DNA of 64,000 bases, taken from Limobrevibacterium gyesilva (GTDB taxonomy: Bacteria; Pseudomonadota; Alphaproteobacteria; Acetobacterales; Acetobacteraceae). The stretch is taken from positions 62,001 through 126,000 of the forward strand of contig NZ_JAPDNT010000003.1 of NCBI RefSeq assembly GCF_025989185.1, written 5' to 3'. The notes beneath the pieces are model-generated. The model worked only from the letters and a program-made list of their open reading frames with translations, was not told the DNA's origin and made no database searches. This document shows positions 27,393 through 37,404 of the stretch, piece by piece (the first letter of the stretch is position 1; every line of letters begins with the position of its first letter). A program made the translations under genes and the position numbers.

Positions 27393-28997
27393 ATGCTGGG
27401 AACACCGACACGCCTCTTGGCCGCCGCGACGATGGTCGCGGGGCTGCTGGCCGCGACCACCCTGCATGCGCAGGAGCCGAAGCGCGGCGGCATATTGAAG
27501 ATCTACCAGCGCGACAGCCCGGCCAGCGCCTCCATCCATGAGGAAGCGACCTACTCCACCAACGTGCCGTTCATGGCCGTGTTCAACAACCTGGTCATCT
27601 ACAAGCAGGACGTGCCGCAGAACAGCCTGGACTCCATCGTGCCCGAACTCGCCACGAGCTGGGCCTGGAGTCCGGACAACCTGCGCCTGACCTTCAAGCT
27701 GCGCGAAGGGGTGAAGTGGCATGACGGCAAGCCGTTCACCAGCAAGGACGTGAAGTGCACCTTCGACCTGCTGATGGACAAGGCCACCGACAAGTTCCGC
27801 AAGAACCCGCGCCAGACCTGGTACCAGAACGTCGCCGACGTGACCACGAACGGCGATTTCGAGGCCACGTTCCGCGTCAACCGGCCGCAGCCCTCGCTGC
27901 TGGCCCTGCTCGCCTCCGGCTACACGCCGATCTATCCCTGCCATGTCTCGGCGCGCGACATGCGCGTGCATCCGATCGGCACCGGGCCGTTCAAGTTCGT
28001 CGAGTTCAAGCAGAACGAGTCGATCAAGCTCGTACGCAATCCGAACTACTGGAAGCCCGGGCGGCCCTATCTCGACGGCCTCGAGTTCCCGATCATCACC
28101 AACCGCTCCACGGCGATGCTGGCCTTCATCGCCGGCAAGATCGACATGACCTTCCCCACCGAGGTCACTGCCCCGATCCTGAAGGACATCCGCGCCCAGG
28201 CGCCCAAGGCCATCTGCTCGTTCGGGCCGACGAATGTCAGTACCAACCTGATCGTCAATCGCGAAATGCCGCCCTTCGACAATGCCGACATCCGCCGCGC
28301 GATGGCGCTGACGCTGGACCGCCAGGCCTTCATCGACATCCTCTCCGAAGGCAAGTCCGACATCGGCGGCTCGATGCTGCCGCAGCCCGCCGGCGTCTGG
28401 GGCATGCCGCCTGACATGATCAAGACGATGGTCGGCTACGATCCCGACGTGCAGAAGAACCGCGCTGAGGCCCGCGCCATCATGGAGCGGCTCGGCTACG
28501 GCCCCAACAAGCGGCTGAAGATGAAGGTCTCCACCCGCAACATCCCCTCCTATCGCGATCCCGCCGTGATCCTGATCGATCAGCTCAAGGAGATCTACAT
28601 CGACGCCGAGCTGGACGTGGTGGAAACCAGCACCTGGTTCGCCAAGGTGGCGCGCAAGGATTATTCGGTCGGCCTCAACCTGACCGGCAACGCCGTCGAC
28701 GATCCGGACCAGACCTTCTACGAGAACTACGCCTGCAAGTCGGAGCGCAACTACACCCAGTACTGCAACCCAGAACTGGAAAAGCTGTTCGACAAGCAAT
28801 CCGCGGAGACCAACCTTGAGGCGCGCAAGAAGCTGGTGTGGGAGATCGACCGCAAGCTGCAGGACGATGTGGCGCGGCCGATCATCCTGCACATCCAAGC
28901 CGGTGTCTGCTGGCAGCCGGACGTGCATGGCTTCACGCCGATGGTGAACAGCTCCTACAACGGCTACCGCTTCGAAGACCTCTGGCTCGACCGATAG
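27393..28997 (+). CDS. Peptide ABC transporter substrate-binding protein (family 5)
   Basis: The 534-residue protein has a cleavable signal peptide (hydrophobic AAATMVAGLLAATTLHA, cut before QEPKRGG) and the family-5 core: LRLTFKLREGVKWHDGKPF near residue 110 and the IGTGPFKFVEF region. It binds oligopeptides or related amides in the periplasm for the transporter encoded next. Start ATG 27393 follows an AAAAAGGGGGGG tract. It is the first gene of a five-gene operon. Confidence 0.92.
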   Translation: MLGTPTRLLAAATMVAGLLAATTLHAQEPKRGGILKIYQRDSPASASIHEEATYSTNVPFMAVFNNLVIYKQDVPQNSLDSIVPELATSWAWSPDNLRLTFKLREGVKWHDGKPFTSKDVKCTFDLLMDKATDKFRKNPRQTWYQNVADVTTNGDFEATFRVNRPQPSLLALLASGYTPIYPCHVSARDMRVHPIGTGPFKFVEFKQNESIKLVRNPNYWKPGRPYLDGLEFPIITNRSTAMLAFIAGKIDMTFPTEVTAPILKDIRAQAPKAICSFGPTNVSTNLIVNREMPPFDNADIRRAMALTLDRQAFIDILSEGKSDIGGSMLPQPAGVWGMPPDMIKTMVGYDPDVQKNRAEARAIMERLGYGPNKRLKMKVSTRNIPSYRDPAVILIDQLKEIYIDAELDVVETSTWFAKVARKDYSVGLNLTGNAVDDPDQTFYENYACKSERNYTQYCNPELEKLFDKQSAETNLEARKKLVWEIDRKLQDDVARPIILHIQAGVCWQPDVHGFTPMVNSSYNGYRFEDLWLDR

Positions 28998-29014
28998 CCG
29001 CTACCGGCGGGCAG

Positions 29015-29038
29015 GGCCGGCTCCATCCGGGGCCGGCC
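29015..29038. terminator. Intergenic hairpin between binding protein and permease genes
   Basis: GGCCGGC (29015-29021) pairs with GCCGGCC (29032-29038) around a 10-nt loop. Such hairpins after a binding-protein gene often stabilise its mRNA or attenuate downstream transcription. Confidence 0.4.
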
Positions 29039-29056
29039 AGGTGAGGGAGAGAGCTT

Positions 29057-30004
29057 TTGGGCGCCTATCTGGTCAGACGCTTCGGCCTGATGCTGCTGAC
29101 GCTGTTCGGCATATCCGTGATCATCTTCGTGCTGCTGCGGGTGGTGCCCGGCAACATCGTGGACATCCTTTTCGACTCCGCCGGCATGGTCAATCCGGCG
29201 GAGAAAGTGAAGATCGAGAAGGAGCTGGGCCTCGACCTGCCGATACCCCAGCAATACGCAGCCTGGATCGGCGGGCTGGTGCACGGCGATCTCGGCTATT
29301 CCTACGTCTCCGAGAAACCGGCCATTGCCGAGATCGCGCCGCGCATTCCCGTCACCGCCAAGCTGGCGGCGATGGCGCTGGCGTTCTCGGTGCTGATCGG
29401 CGTGCCGTTCGGCGTGATCAGCGCGGTGCGGCAGAACTCCGCCGCCGACTATGTGCTGCGCGTGCTGAGTCTCAGCGGGTTGTCGCTGCCGTCGTTCTGG
29501 CTCGGCCTGCTGATGCTGATGGGATTCGTCGCCTGGTTCGGCGACATGCCGATCTATACCGAACCCCCGGCCACCTTGTGGGACGAACTGCTGCTGTATG
29601 CCGCGCCGGCGGCCGCGGTGGGGTTCCGCAGCTCGGCGCTGGTGATGCGGCTCACCCGCTCGTCGATGCTCGAAGTCCTGCGCCAGGACTATATCCGCAC
29701 GGCACGCTCCAAGGGTGCATCGGCATCGAGCGTGAACTACCACCACGCGCTGCGCAACGCGATGCTGCCGGTGGTCACGGTCATCGGACTGGAAGCGGCT
29801 TTCCTGATCGGCGGCCTGATCGTGACCGAGACGGTCTTCAACATTCCCGGCGTCGCCCGCTTCCTGGTGGAGGCCATCCGCACGCGCGACTATCCGATCG
29901 TGCAGAACCTGGTGATGTTCATCGCCGTCGTCGTGGTCGTGGTGAATTTCATCGTCGACATGCTCTACGCCGTGCTCGACCCGCGCATCCGCTATTCCGG
30001 CTAG
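29057..30004 (+). CDS. Peptide ABC transporter permease, DppB type
   Basis: The 315-residue inner-membrane protein has six predicted membrane segments, the first being GLMLLTLFGISVIIFVLLRVV. The ABC-docking EAA loop reads DYIRTARSKGASASSV. It forms the translocation pore with the next permease. It starts at TTG 29057, preceded by GGGAGAGAG, and the DppB family start (YLVRRFGLMLLT) agrees. Second gene of the operon. Confidence 0.92.
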   Translation: MGAYLVRRFGLMLLTLFGISVIIFVLLRVVPGNIVDILFDSAGMVNPAEKVKIEKELGLDLPIPQQYAAWIGGLVHGDLGYSYVSEKPAIAEIAPRIPVTAKLAAMALAFSVLIGVPFGVISAVRQNSAADYVLRVLSLSGLSLPSFWLGLLMLMGFVAWFGDMPIYTEPPATLWDELLLYAAPAAAVGFRSSALVMRLTRSSMLEVLRQDYIRTARSKGASASSVNYHHALRNAMLPVVTVIGLEAAFLIGGLIVTETVFNIPGVARFLVEAIRTRDYPIVQNLVMFIAVVVVVVNFIVDMLYAVLDPRIRYSG

Positions 30005-30029
30005 ACCCTCCATAACGGACCCAGATCGG

Positions 30030-30923
30030 ATGCACAGCACCGAGTATGATTCAGAGCTGGTGAAGGCGGGGGCGAGCGCACAGGGCGCCTTCGGACAGAC
30101 CGCGTATTTCCTGCGGCGCTATCCGCTGGGCGCCATCGGCGCCGTCATCATGGCGCTGTTCGTGCTCGCCGCCCTCTTCGCCGACTTCATCACCGCCTAC
30201 AGCCCGCTCAGCACGGACGCGGCATTGTCGCTGGCGGCGCCGAGCCGCGCGCATTGGCTGGGTGCAGACTACATGGGCCGGGACATCTACAGCCGCATCG
30301 TCTATGGCGCACGCATCTCGCTCGCTGTCGGCCTCGGCTCCACCGGCCTTGGCTGCGCGCTTGGCGTCGTGGTCGGCCTCGTCTCCGGCTATCTCGGCGG
30401 CTGGGTCGATCTCATCGCCCAGCGCGTCATGGACATCCTGCAGGCGCTGCCGCTGCTGGTGCTGGCCCTGGTGATGGCGGCCGCACTCGGCCCGTCCTTG
30501 TGGAACACGATCTTCGCCATTTCCATTCCGCTGATCCCGGCGATCGCCCGCGTCATCCGCTCCAACACGCTGGCACTGCGCGAGCTCGCCTTCGTCGAGG
30601 CGGCACAGGCGATCGGCATGAGCGAGCTGCGCATCGCCGCCCGGCACATCCTGCCCAACACCGTGGCCCCGCTGATCGTGCTGGCGACCGCGCAGCTGGG
30701 TGCCGCGATCCTGACCGAAGCCTCGCTCTCCTTCCTCGGCCTCGGCATCCCCGAGCCGCATCCCTCCTGGGGCCGGATGCTGTCGGAATCCGCCGCGGAA
30801 TACATCCGCACCGCGCCCTGGCTCGTCATCTTCCCCGGCCTCGCCATCAGCCTGGTGGTGTTCGGCACCAATCTCCTGGGCGACGCCTTGCGCGACATCC
30901 TCGACCCGCGGGAACGCGGCTGA
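30030..30923 (+). CDS. Peptide ABC transporter permease, DppC type
   Basis: The 297-residue membrane protein has an N-terminal segment [17 protein letters not shown], the periplasmic [21 protein letters not shown] motif of DppC permeases, and the EAA loop [20 protein letters not shown]. Its TGA overlaps the ATG of the first ATPase gene. It partners with the DppB-type subunit. Confidence 0.92.
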   Translation: MHSTEYDSELVKAGASAQGAFGQTAYFLRRYPLGAIGAVIMALFVLAALFADFITAYSPLSTDAALSLAAPSRAHWLGADYMGRDIYSRIVYGARISLAVGLGSTGLGCALGVVVGLVSGYLGGWVDLIAQRVMDILQALPLLVLALVMAAALGPSLWNTIFAISIPLIPAIARVIRSNTLALRELAFVEAAQAIGMSELRIAARHILPNTVAPLIVLATAQLGAAILTEASLSFLGLGIPEPHPSWGRMLSESAAEYIRTAPWLVIFPGLAISLVVFGTNLLGDALRDILDPRERG

Positions 30924-31948
30924 TGGACACGCACGACCCGATGCCCCCGGTGCTGGACGTTGCCGGCCTGCGCACGATGTTCTTCACTCGCCAGGGCCTG
31001 CTGCGCGCCGTGGACGACGTGTCGTTCTCGGTGGCGCGTGGCGAAGTGCTGGCGGTGGTGGGCGAATCCGGCTGCGGCAAGAGCATCACGGCGCTCTCGA
31101 TCATGCGCCTGGTCCCCTCGCCGCCCGGCCGCATCGTCGGCGGCAGCGTGACGCTTGACGGCCGCGACCTGCTGAAGCTGGACGAGGCGCAGATGCGCGG
31201 CGTGCGCGGCAACGAGATGTCGATGATCTTCCAGGAGCCGATGACCTCGCTGAACCCGGTGCTGACCGTCGGCAGCCAGATCAGCGAAGCCATCCGGCTG
31301 CACCAGGATCTTTCGCGCGCCGCCGCGGCCGACAAGGCGGTGGAGATGCTGCGCCGGGTGAAGATCCCCGAACCCGCCCAGCGGGCGCGCGAATTTCCGC
31401 ACCAGCTTTCCGGCGGCATGCGCCAGCGCGCCATGATCGCGATGGCGCTGGCCTGCAACCCGAAGGTGCTGATCGCCGACGAGCCGACCACGGCGCTGGA
31501 CGTCACCATCCAGGCGCAGATCCTGGAGCTGATCCTGCGGCTGCAGCAGGATCTCGGCACGGCGGTCATCCTGATCACGCACGACCTGGGCGTGGTCGCG
31601 GAAACCGCCCAGCGCGTGATCGTGATGTATGCCGGCCGGAAGATCGAGGAGGCCGATGTCGGCGCCTTGTTCGCCGAGCCGCTGCATCCCTACACCCACG
31701 GCCTGCTGGCATCGGTCCCGCGCCTCGCGATCATGAGCGGCCAGGTGCAAGCGGCGCAGGAACGCCTGCAGGAGATCCCGGGCATGGTGCCGCCGCTCAC
31801 CAACCTTCCGACCGGCTGCGCCTTCGCCCCCCGCTGCCGCTTCGCCGACGCGCAGTGCCGGGCCGCCTTCCCGCCTTACACGCAGCCGCGCCGCGGGCAC
31901 TGGGTGGCGTGCTGGCACTCCGAGCGGCTGTACGGAGCCGGCGCATGA
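30923..31948 (+). CDS. Peptide ABC transporter ATP-binding protein, DppD type
   Basis: The 341-residue ATPase has a Walker [10 protein letters not shown], signature [15 protein letters not shown] and Walker [13 protein letters not shown]. The C-terminal oligopeptide-type extension contains [14 protein letters not shown], the Cys pattern that in some homologues binds an Fe-S cluster. The start overlaps the DppC stop, and its own stop overlaps the next ATPase (ATGA). Confidence 0.94.
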   Translation: MDTHDPMPPVLDVAGLRTMFFTRQGLLRAVDDVSFSVARGEVLAVVGESGCGKSITALSIMRLVPSPPGRIVGGSVTLDGRDLLKLDEAQMRGVRGNEMSMIFQEPMTSLNPVLTVGSQISEAIRLHQDLSRAAAADKAVEMLRRVKIPEPAQRAREFPHQLSGGMRQRAMIAMALACNPKVLIADEPTTALDVTIQAQILELILRLQQDLGTAVILITHDLGVVAETAQRVIVMYAGRKIEEADVGALFAEPLHPYTHGLLASVPRLAIMSGQVQAAQERLQEIPGMVPPLTNLPTGCAFAPRCRFADAQCRAAFPPYTQPRRGHWVACWHSERLYGAGA

Positions 31949-32928
31949 GCGACGCCGGCAAGCCGATCATCGCCGTCACCGGCCTGAAGAAGCATTACCC
32001 CGTGCGCAAGGGCCTGCTGCGCCGCACCGTCGGCCAGGTCTTCGCCGTCGACGGCGTCAGCTTCTCGATCGGCGAAGGCGAGACGCTGGGGCTGGTGGGC
32101 GAAAGCGGCTGCGGCAAGTCCACCGTCGCGCGCGCGGTGATGCGCCTGATCGAGCCGACCGACGGCACCATCACGCTCGAAGGCCAGGACATCACGCATC
32201 TGGGCAAGGCGGAGCTGCGGCCGTTCCGCCGACAGATGCAGATGATCTTCCAGGACCCGTTTTCCTCGCTCAATCCGCGCATGACCGCCGGCGACATCGT
32301 GCGCGAGCCGCTGCTGGTGCACGGCGTCGCCCGCGGCCGCGCCGCCGAGGAGCGCACCGCCGCCCTGTTCGAGCAGGTCGGCCTGCGCCCCGCGCAGATG
32401 CGCAGCTTCCCGCACCAGTTCTCCGGCGGGCAGCGCCAGCGCGTGTCCATCGCCCGCGCGATCGCGCTCGATCCGCGGCTCATCATCGGCGACGAGCCGG
32501 TCTCGGCCCTCGACGTGTCCATCCAGGCGCAGGTGATCAACCTGCTGATGGACCTGCAGCGCCAGAAGCGGCTGTCCTACCTGTTCATCGCCCACGACCT
32601 CGCAGTGGTCGAGCATATCAGCCACCGGGTCGCCGTGATGTATCTCGGCAAGATCGTCGAATACACCGACAAGACCTCGCTGTTCCTCAACCCGCTGCAC
32701 CCGTACACGGAAGCGCTGCTGTCCGCCGTGCCGGTGCCGGACCCGCGCCTGAAGCGCCGCCGCCGGGTGCTGGAAGGCGACGTCCCGAGCCCGATGAAGC
32801 CGCCGCCCGGCTGCGCCTTCCACACGCGCTGCCCCTATGCCGAGGCGCGCTGCCGCGTCGAGGCGCCGGTGCTGCAGGAAGCGGCGCCGGGCCACTTCGT
32901 CTCCTGCCACCTTCACGTCGCGGCGTAG
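31945..32928 (+). CDS. Peptide ABC transporter ATP-binding protein, DppF type
   Basis: The 327-residue ATPase has Walker [10 protein letters not shown], signature [15 protein letters not shown] and Walker [13 protein letters not shown], with the C-terminal [14 protein letters not shown] motif of oligopeptide transporters. It completes a full transporter of binding protein, two permeases and two ATPases. It is convergent with a second binding-protein gene, 27 nt away. Confidence 0.94.
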   Translation: MSDAGKPIIAVTGLKKHYPVRKGLLRRTVGQVFAVDGVSFSIGEGETLGLVGESGCGKSTVARAVMRLIEPTDGTITLEGQDITHLGKAELRPFRRQMQMIFQDPFSSLNPRMTAGDIVREPLLVHGVARGRAAEERTAALFEQVGLRPAQMRSFPHQFSGGQRQRVSIARAIALDPRLIIGDEPVSALDVSIQAQVINLLMDLQRQKRLSYLFIAHDLAVVEHISHRVAVMYLGKIVEYTDKTSLFLNPLHPYTEALLSAVPVPDPRLKRRRRVLEGDVPSPMKPPPGCAFHTRCPYAEARCRVEAPVLQEAAPGHFVSCHLHVAA

Positions 32929-32955
32929 GGGCCCTGCCCCACGCCGCGCCGCTCA

Positions 32956-34554
32956 TCAGGCCTTCTCGACGTTCCAGAACACCGGCACCGGCCCCTTCAG
33001 ATGGCCGGTGATGTTCTTCCGCCACGCCGCCGACTGCAGGTAGTTGCCCAGCGGGATGAACATCACTTCCTCGAACGCCAGGGCCTGGATCTCGGTCGCC
33101 AGCCGCTTGCGCTCGGCCAGGTCCGGCGAGTCGATCCAGGCCTCGCGCAGCGCCTCCAGCTTCGGGATCTCCGGCGCGCCATACCAGCCCTTCACGCCGT
33201 TCGCCCGCAGGCCCGGCGCGGAGAGCGGATCGAGGTAGTCCACCGCCGGGAACGACGTGCAGAACAACGACCAGCCGCCGCTCTCCAGCGGGTCGCGCTT
33301 GGCGCGCCGCTGCACCACCGTGCCCCAGTCCATCGGCACGTCGTCGATGTTGATGCCGACGCGCTTCAACTGCGCCGACACCACCTGCGACATCGCGTCG
33401 TAGAACGGCTGGTCGGTCGGGTGCATCAGCAGCACGCGCTCGTTGTTGTAGCCGCCGCTCTTCAGCATGGCCTGGATTTCCGCCACGCTCTTCTTGCCGC
33501 CCAGGCGATCCATGCCCGCCGTGTTCTCGTACGGCGTTCCCGGCAGGAAGCAGCCGATCGGCGCGTGATAGGTGCTGGCGTCGTCGCCCATGAAGGACTG
33601 CATCACCTCCACCGGGTTGACCGCCGCCAGCATCGCCTGGCGCAGGGCGCGGTTGCTGGTGGGCGCGATGGCATGATTGGGGCGCAGCACCGGATACAGG
33701 CCGTACGGGTCCAGCCGGTCCACCACCACGCCGCGGTCGGCCTTCAACTGCGGAATGAGGTCCGGCAGCGGGATCTCGATCCAGTCCGCCTCGCCCGTGC
33801 GCAGCGCGTTGTTCGCGGTCGCGGCGTCCGGGATCACCCGCCATTCCACCCGATCGACCAAGGCGCGCTTGGCGCCCGCGGTGAAGCTCGGCGTATCTTC
33901 GCGCGGCTTGTAGCCGGCGAATTTGGAAAACACCGCCAGGCTGCCCGAGACATATTCCTTCTGCACGAACTGGAACGGGCCGCTGCCCATCACCTCGGTG
34001 ATCTGCTTGAAGGCATCGCCCGCGGCGATCCGTGCCGGCATGATGAACGGCGGGCTGGGCTGGGTCTTGGCCAGTGCGAACGGCATCGCCGGAAACGGCT
34101 TCTTCAGCCGGAACACCAGCGTGCGGTCGTCCGGCGCCTCCAGCGCGTCCATCCGCCCGGCGATGGTCTGGCCGACGCCGTCACGCTTCATCCAGCGCTG
34201 CAGCGAGGCCACGCAGTCGCTGGCCAGCACCGGCGTGTTGTCGTGGAACATCAGCCCCGGCCGCAGCTTGATCGTCCAGCGCTTGCCGTCGTCCTCGATG
34301 ACATGGCCCTCGGCCATCTGCGGCAGCGGGTTCAGCTTGGCGTCCAGGCCGTAGAGCGTATCGAACACCATGAACCCGTAATTGCGGGTGACGGTGGCCG
34401 TGGTCCAGATCGGGTCGAGGCTGGTGAGGTTGGCCTGCGGGATGAACGCCAAGGTCCGCGCCCCGACCGGCTGGGCCACCGCCGGACATGGCAGGCCGGC
34501 CGACGCTGCCCCCAGCGCCGCCGCGCCGCCGGCAAGAAAATCCCGTCTTTTCAT
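32956..34554 (-). CDS. Peptide ABC transporter substrate-binding protein (family 5), second copy
   Basis: The 532-residue protein has a twin-arginine-like/Sec signal (KRRDFLAGGAAALGAASAGL), then a family-5 core with RWTIKLRPGLMFHDNTPV and GSGPFQFVQKEY. It is encoded opposite to the transporter operon but adjacent, and may supply an alternative ligand specificity to the same permease. The amidase gene upstream on the same strand, past a small remnant, suggests an amide-containing ligand. Confidence 0.9.
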   Translation of the reverse strand: MKRRDFLAGGAAALGAASAGLPCPAVAQPVGARTLAFIPQANLTSLDPIWTTATVTRNYGFMVFDTLYGLDAKLNPLPQMAEGHVIEDDGKRWTIKLRPGLMFHDNTPVLASDCVASLQRWMKRDGVGQTIAGRMDALEAPDDRTLVFRLKKPFPAMPFALAKTQPSPPFIMPARIAAGDAFKQITEVMGSGPFQFVQKEYVSGSLAVFSKFAGYKPREDTPSFTAGAKRALVDRVEWRVIPDAATANNALRTGEADWIEIPLPDLIPQLKADRGVVVDRLDPYGLYPVLRPNHAIAPTSNRALRQAMLAAVNPVEVMQSFMGDDASTYHAPIGCFLPGTPYENTAGMDRLGGKKSVAEIQAMLKSGGYNNERVLLMHPTDQPFYDAMSQVVSAQLKRVGINIDDVPMDWGTVVQRRAKRDPLESGGWSLFCTSFPAVDYLDPLSAPGLRANGVKGWYGAPEIPKLEALREAWIDSPDLAERKRLATEIQALAFEEVMFIPLGNYLQSAAWRKNITGHLKGPVPVFWNVEKA

Positions 34555-34656
34555 GGTTATGGTTCCCTCCCAGAATCGATTCTAAGGGCCACCATAATCC
34601 ACTGGCTGGCGCAAGCGCGAGGCCTCTCGCCGGCAGCGGCGCACGCGGTCAGCCGG

Positions 34657-34749
34657 TCAGAACTGCACCCCGCGGGTCCGAGCGCCATCCACCAGCAGAT
34701 TGGTGCCGGTGATGAAGCTCGCGGCCGGGCTCGCCAGTCCCAGATCCAT
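34657..34749 (-). pseudogene. C-terminal fragment of a short-chain dehydrogenase (SDR)
   Basis: Thirty codons read SPAASFITGTNLLVDGARTR and end GVQF-stop. This is the classic end of an SDR, where the substrate-loop helix is followed by FITGTxLxVDGG. Nothing of the Rossmann N-terminus is found upstream, where the amidase gene begins, so this is a deletion remnant of about 12% of a gene. Confidence 0.75.
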
Positions 34750-34767
34750 TGTCGCCCCCCGTCTCGT

Positions 34768-35775
34768 TCAGGCCGGCGCCAGGTATTTCTTCAGGATGCC
34801 GGCGCCCACCGTGTATTTCGGATCGACGAAATTCCCAAGCCGCACCCGCCCGCACTGGCTCAGCATCATGTAGGCGTCCCAGCGGTCGAAACCGTACTCG
34901 GCCTCCATCCACAGCACCAGCTCGCGATAGGCGATCCGCGCCGCGTCCTCCAGCGGCCGGGCGCTGCCGATCGTCATGATGAAGTCCTCGCGCTCCAGCC
35001 GCGGCCAATCGAGCGTCCATCCCTTGATCACATCGACGCGGATGGTGGTGGTCGACGCATACTCCACTGCGGTGCCGCACACCTCGCCGTCGCCCTGGCA
35101 GGCATGGGCGTCGCCGATGAACAGCCGGGCCCCCTCGGCGCGCACCGGCAGATAGGTGATGCTGCCCGGCCCCATGTCCGGCAGGTCCATGTTGCCGCCA
35201 TGGCTGTCGGGGGTGAGCGTGCTGATGGAATCGATCTCCGGCGACGTGCTCAGCGTGCCGATATGCGGGTTGTACGGCAGCGTCACCCGCTCGCTCCAGC
35301 GCACCTGCTTCTCGTCCACATGCACCTTGCGCGTCAGTTCCGGCAGCGGCGGGTTCAGCGTGGCCGTCAGCGTGGTGCCGGTCAGCGCCCCGAAATGCGG
35401 GATCATGCAGCACGTGCCGCGCGGGTTCTCGCCGCGCGGCAGCATGCTCTCGATATGCACCGCCAGCGCATCGCCTGGCTCGGCGCCCTCGATCATGATC
35501 GGACCGTTCTGCGGATTGACGAAAGGCATCCGCAGCCGCTTCGTCGGCTTGTCGCGCTCCGTGCGGATCGCCCCCTCGAAGGCATCGCGCGTCTCGATGC
35601 GGATGCGATCGCCGGGCTGCACGTACAGCACCGGGTCCGAATAGGGGCCGATCGTGTAGTGGTATTTCCCCTGCACCGCCTCGGAGAGCGCGTGCAGCCT
35701 GGGCTTGCGTGCCCACCCGACGCCGCGCGTCGCCACGATGGATCCGTCCAGCCATTTCGTCGCCGCCCGCGCCAT
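34768..35775 (-). CDS. Acetamidase/formamidase family protein
   Basis: The 335-residue protein belongs to the FmdA/AmdA family, which hydrolyses short amides such as formamide or acetamide to acid and ammonia. Recognisable parts are VLYVQPGDRIRIETRDAFEG, GAEPGDALAVHIESM, and FIGDAHACQGDGEVCGTAVE, which holds the conserved metal or catalytic region. The frame is open far upstream, but GGGAGCGG precedes the ATG at 35775, which gives the family length. It is divergent from the HtrA-type gene. Confidence 0.88.
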   Translation of the reverse strand: MARAATKWLDGSIVATRGVGWARKPRLHALSEAVQGKYHYTIGPYSDPVLYVQPGDRIRIETRDAFEGAIRTERDKPTKRLRMPFVNPQNGPIMIEGAEPGDALAVHIESMLPRGENPRGTCCMIPHFGALTGTTLTATLNPPLPELTRKVHVDEKQVRWSERVTLPYNPHIGTLSTSPEIDSISTLTPDSHGGNMDLPDMGPGSITYLPVRAEGARLFIGDAHACQGDGEVCGTAVEYASTTTIRVDVIKGWTLDWPRLEREDFIMTIGSARPLEDAARIAYRELVLWMEAEYGFDRWDAYMMLSQCGRVRLGNFVDPKYTVGAGILKKYLAPA

Positions 35776-35956
35776 CCGTCCGCTCCCGCCGATCATGATC
35801 TCGCTGGGCGAACGATAGCGCATAAACCGGCGCCTGCCAGCACTTCGCGAACCCGGGCTGCCTGTGCGCGCCCGCTTGAAATGTGCCTGCCCGCCGCCGC
35901 TATAGTGATCCTCACGGCACTGCCCAGTTCCGCCCCAGCCGCAAGGAATCACCGCC

Positions 35957-37360
35957 ATGCGCTGCTTGACCCTTCGGGCCCTCGTCTGCGCCGCCGCTCT
36001 CGCCCTCTCCGCCCCGCTCGCGCCCTGGCCCGCCACGGCGGCCGAGCCGGTTTCGGGCCTCGCCGAACTGATCCCGGGCCTGCTGCCCGCGGTGGTGAAC
36101 ATATCCACCATCAAGGTCGTGCAAGCCCCGCCTACCCCGGGCAAGCCCGGTGCGGCCGCCGCCGCGAGCCGCAGGAAGAGCCTGGGCTCGGGCTTCGTCA
36201 TCGAGCCCTCGGGCATCATCATGACCGCTCGGCACGTGATCGACACGGCTGTCGAGATCACCGTCACCCTGTTCGACGGCAACCAGTATCGCGCGCAGGT
36301 GCTGTACAAGGCGCCGATCGACCTGGCCCTGCTGAAGATCGATGCCGGCCATCCGCTGCCGACGATAAAATGGGGTGACAGCGAAAGCGTGCGCGTGGGC
36401 GATCTGGTGATCGCCATCGGCAACCCGCTCGGCCTCGGCAGCACCGTCACCTCCGGCATCGTCAGCGCGCTGGACCGCGACATCCAGGAAACCCCGTTCG
36501 ACGCCTTCCTGCAGACCGATGCCGCCACCAACCCCGGCAATTCCGGCGGCCCCCTGTTCAACGTCGACGGCGAAGTGATCGGCGTCAGCAACTCCATCTT
36601 CACCCCCAGCAGCAGCAGCAGCGACAGCGGATCGATCGGCCTCGCCTTCGCGCTGCCCGGCAACGACGCCCAGTTCGTGCTCAACCATTTCAAGCAATAC
36701 GGGCGCGTCCGCGCAGGCTATCTGGGCGCGCATGTGCAACCGGTGACGCCGGCAATCGCCGATGCCCTGGGCCTGCAGGCCGCCACCGGCGTGCTGGTGA
36801 CGGCCGTCGATGACGCCAGCCCGGCCGCCCAGGCGCAACTGCGCGACGGCGACGTGATCCTGAAGATCGGCGAGCGGCCCATCCCCAATGTGCGCCACTA
36901 CAACCGCGCCGTCGGCGGCACGCCGTTCGACGAGGTCGCGGCGCTGGTCTACTGGCGCGACGGCCAGGAGGTGACCATCCAGGTCCCGTGGGCCGAGAAT
37001 CCGCGCGCCACGAGCACGGCCGAGGTCATCATGCCGCCGCCCCTGCCGCGCCAGGAACGCTCCGACCTGGGCCTGACGCTCGCTCCCATCACCGACGCCA
37101 TACGCGCCAAATACAAGATCCCGCCAAGGCAGAAGGGCGTGGTCGTCACCCGCGTCGCGCCGAACAGCATCGCGGCCGACATGGGCATCACCGCCGGCGA
37201 CGTCGTGGTGAAGGCGTCGCTGAAACCGATCGGCACCCCGGCCGACCTCGAAGCCGCCGTCCATGCCGCCCGCGCCGAGGGCCGCCGGCACCTGCTGGTG
37301 ATGTTCTCCGACGAGAGTGGCCCGCGCTGGGTTGCCGTGCCGCTGAAACCCGCGGCATAG
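35957..37360 (+). CDS. HtrA/Deg-type periplasmic serine protease with two PDZ domains
   Basis: The 467-residue protein has a signal peptide (to about residue 29), a trypsin domain with His93 in MTARHVID, Asp122 in PIDLALLKI and Ser196 in NPGNSGGPLF, and two PDZ domains (about 260-350 and 370-460). The His motif is TARHV rather than the usual TNNHV. It degrades or chaperones misfolded envelope proteins. It is followed 44 nt later by a P1 peptidase gene. Confidence 0.92.
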   Translation: MRCLTLRALVCAAALALSAPLAPWPATAAEPVSGLAELIPGLLPAVVNISTIKVVQAPPTPGKPGAAAAASRRKSLGSGFVIEPSGIIMTARHVIDTAVEITVTLFDGNQYRAQVLYKAPIDLALLKIDAGHPLPTIKWGDSESVRVGDLVIAIGNPLGLGSTVTSGIVSALDRDIQETPFDAFLQTDAATNPGNSGGPLFNVDGEVIGVSNSIFTPSSSSSDSGSIGLAFALPGNDAQFVLNHFKQYGRVRAGYLGAHVQPVTPAIADALGLQAATGVLVTAVDDASPAAQAQLRDGDVILKIGERPIPNVRHYNRAVGGTPFDEVAALVYWRDGQEVTIQVPWAENPRATSTAEVIMPPPLPRQERSDLGLTLAPITDAIRAKYKIPPRQKGVVVTRVAPNSIAADMGITAGDVVVKASLKPIGTPADLEAAVHAARAEGRRHLLVMFSDESGPRWVAVPLKPAA

Positions 37361-37404
37361 ATGTGCCTGTTGGAATCGTCGTCGCAACGGCACGGGAGAG
37401 CTTG

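Noticed and set aside
33001-36378. Plus-strand open frame of 1125 codons across the binding-protein and amidase genes
   Set aside because: It runs antisense to two recognisable genes and into a third; composition is that of a shadow frame.
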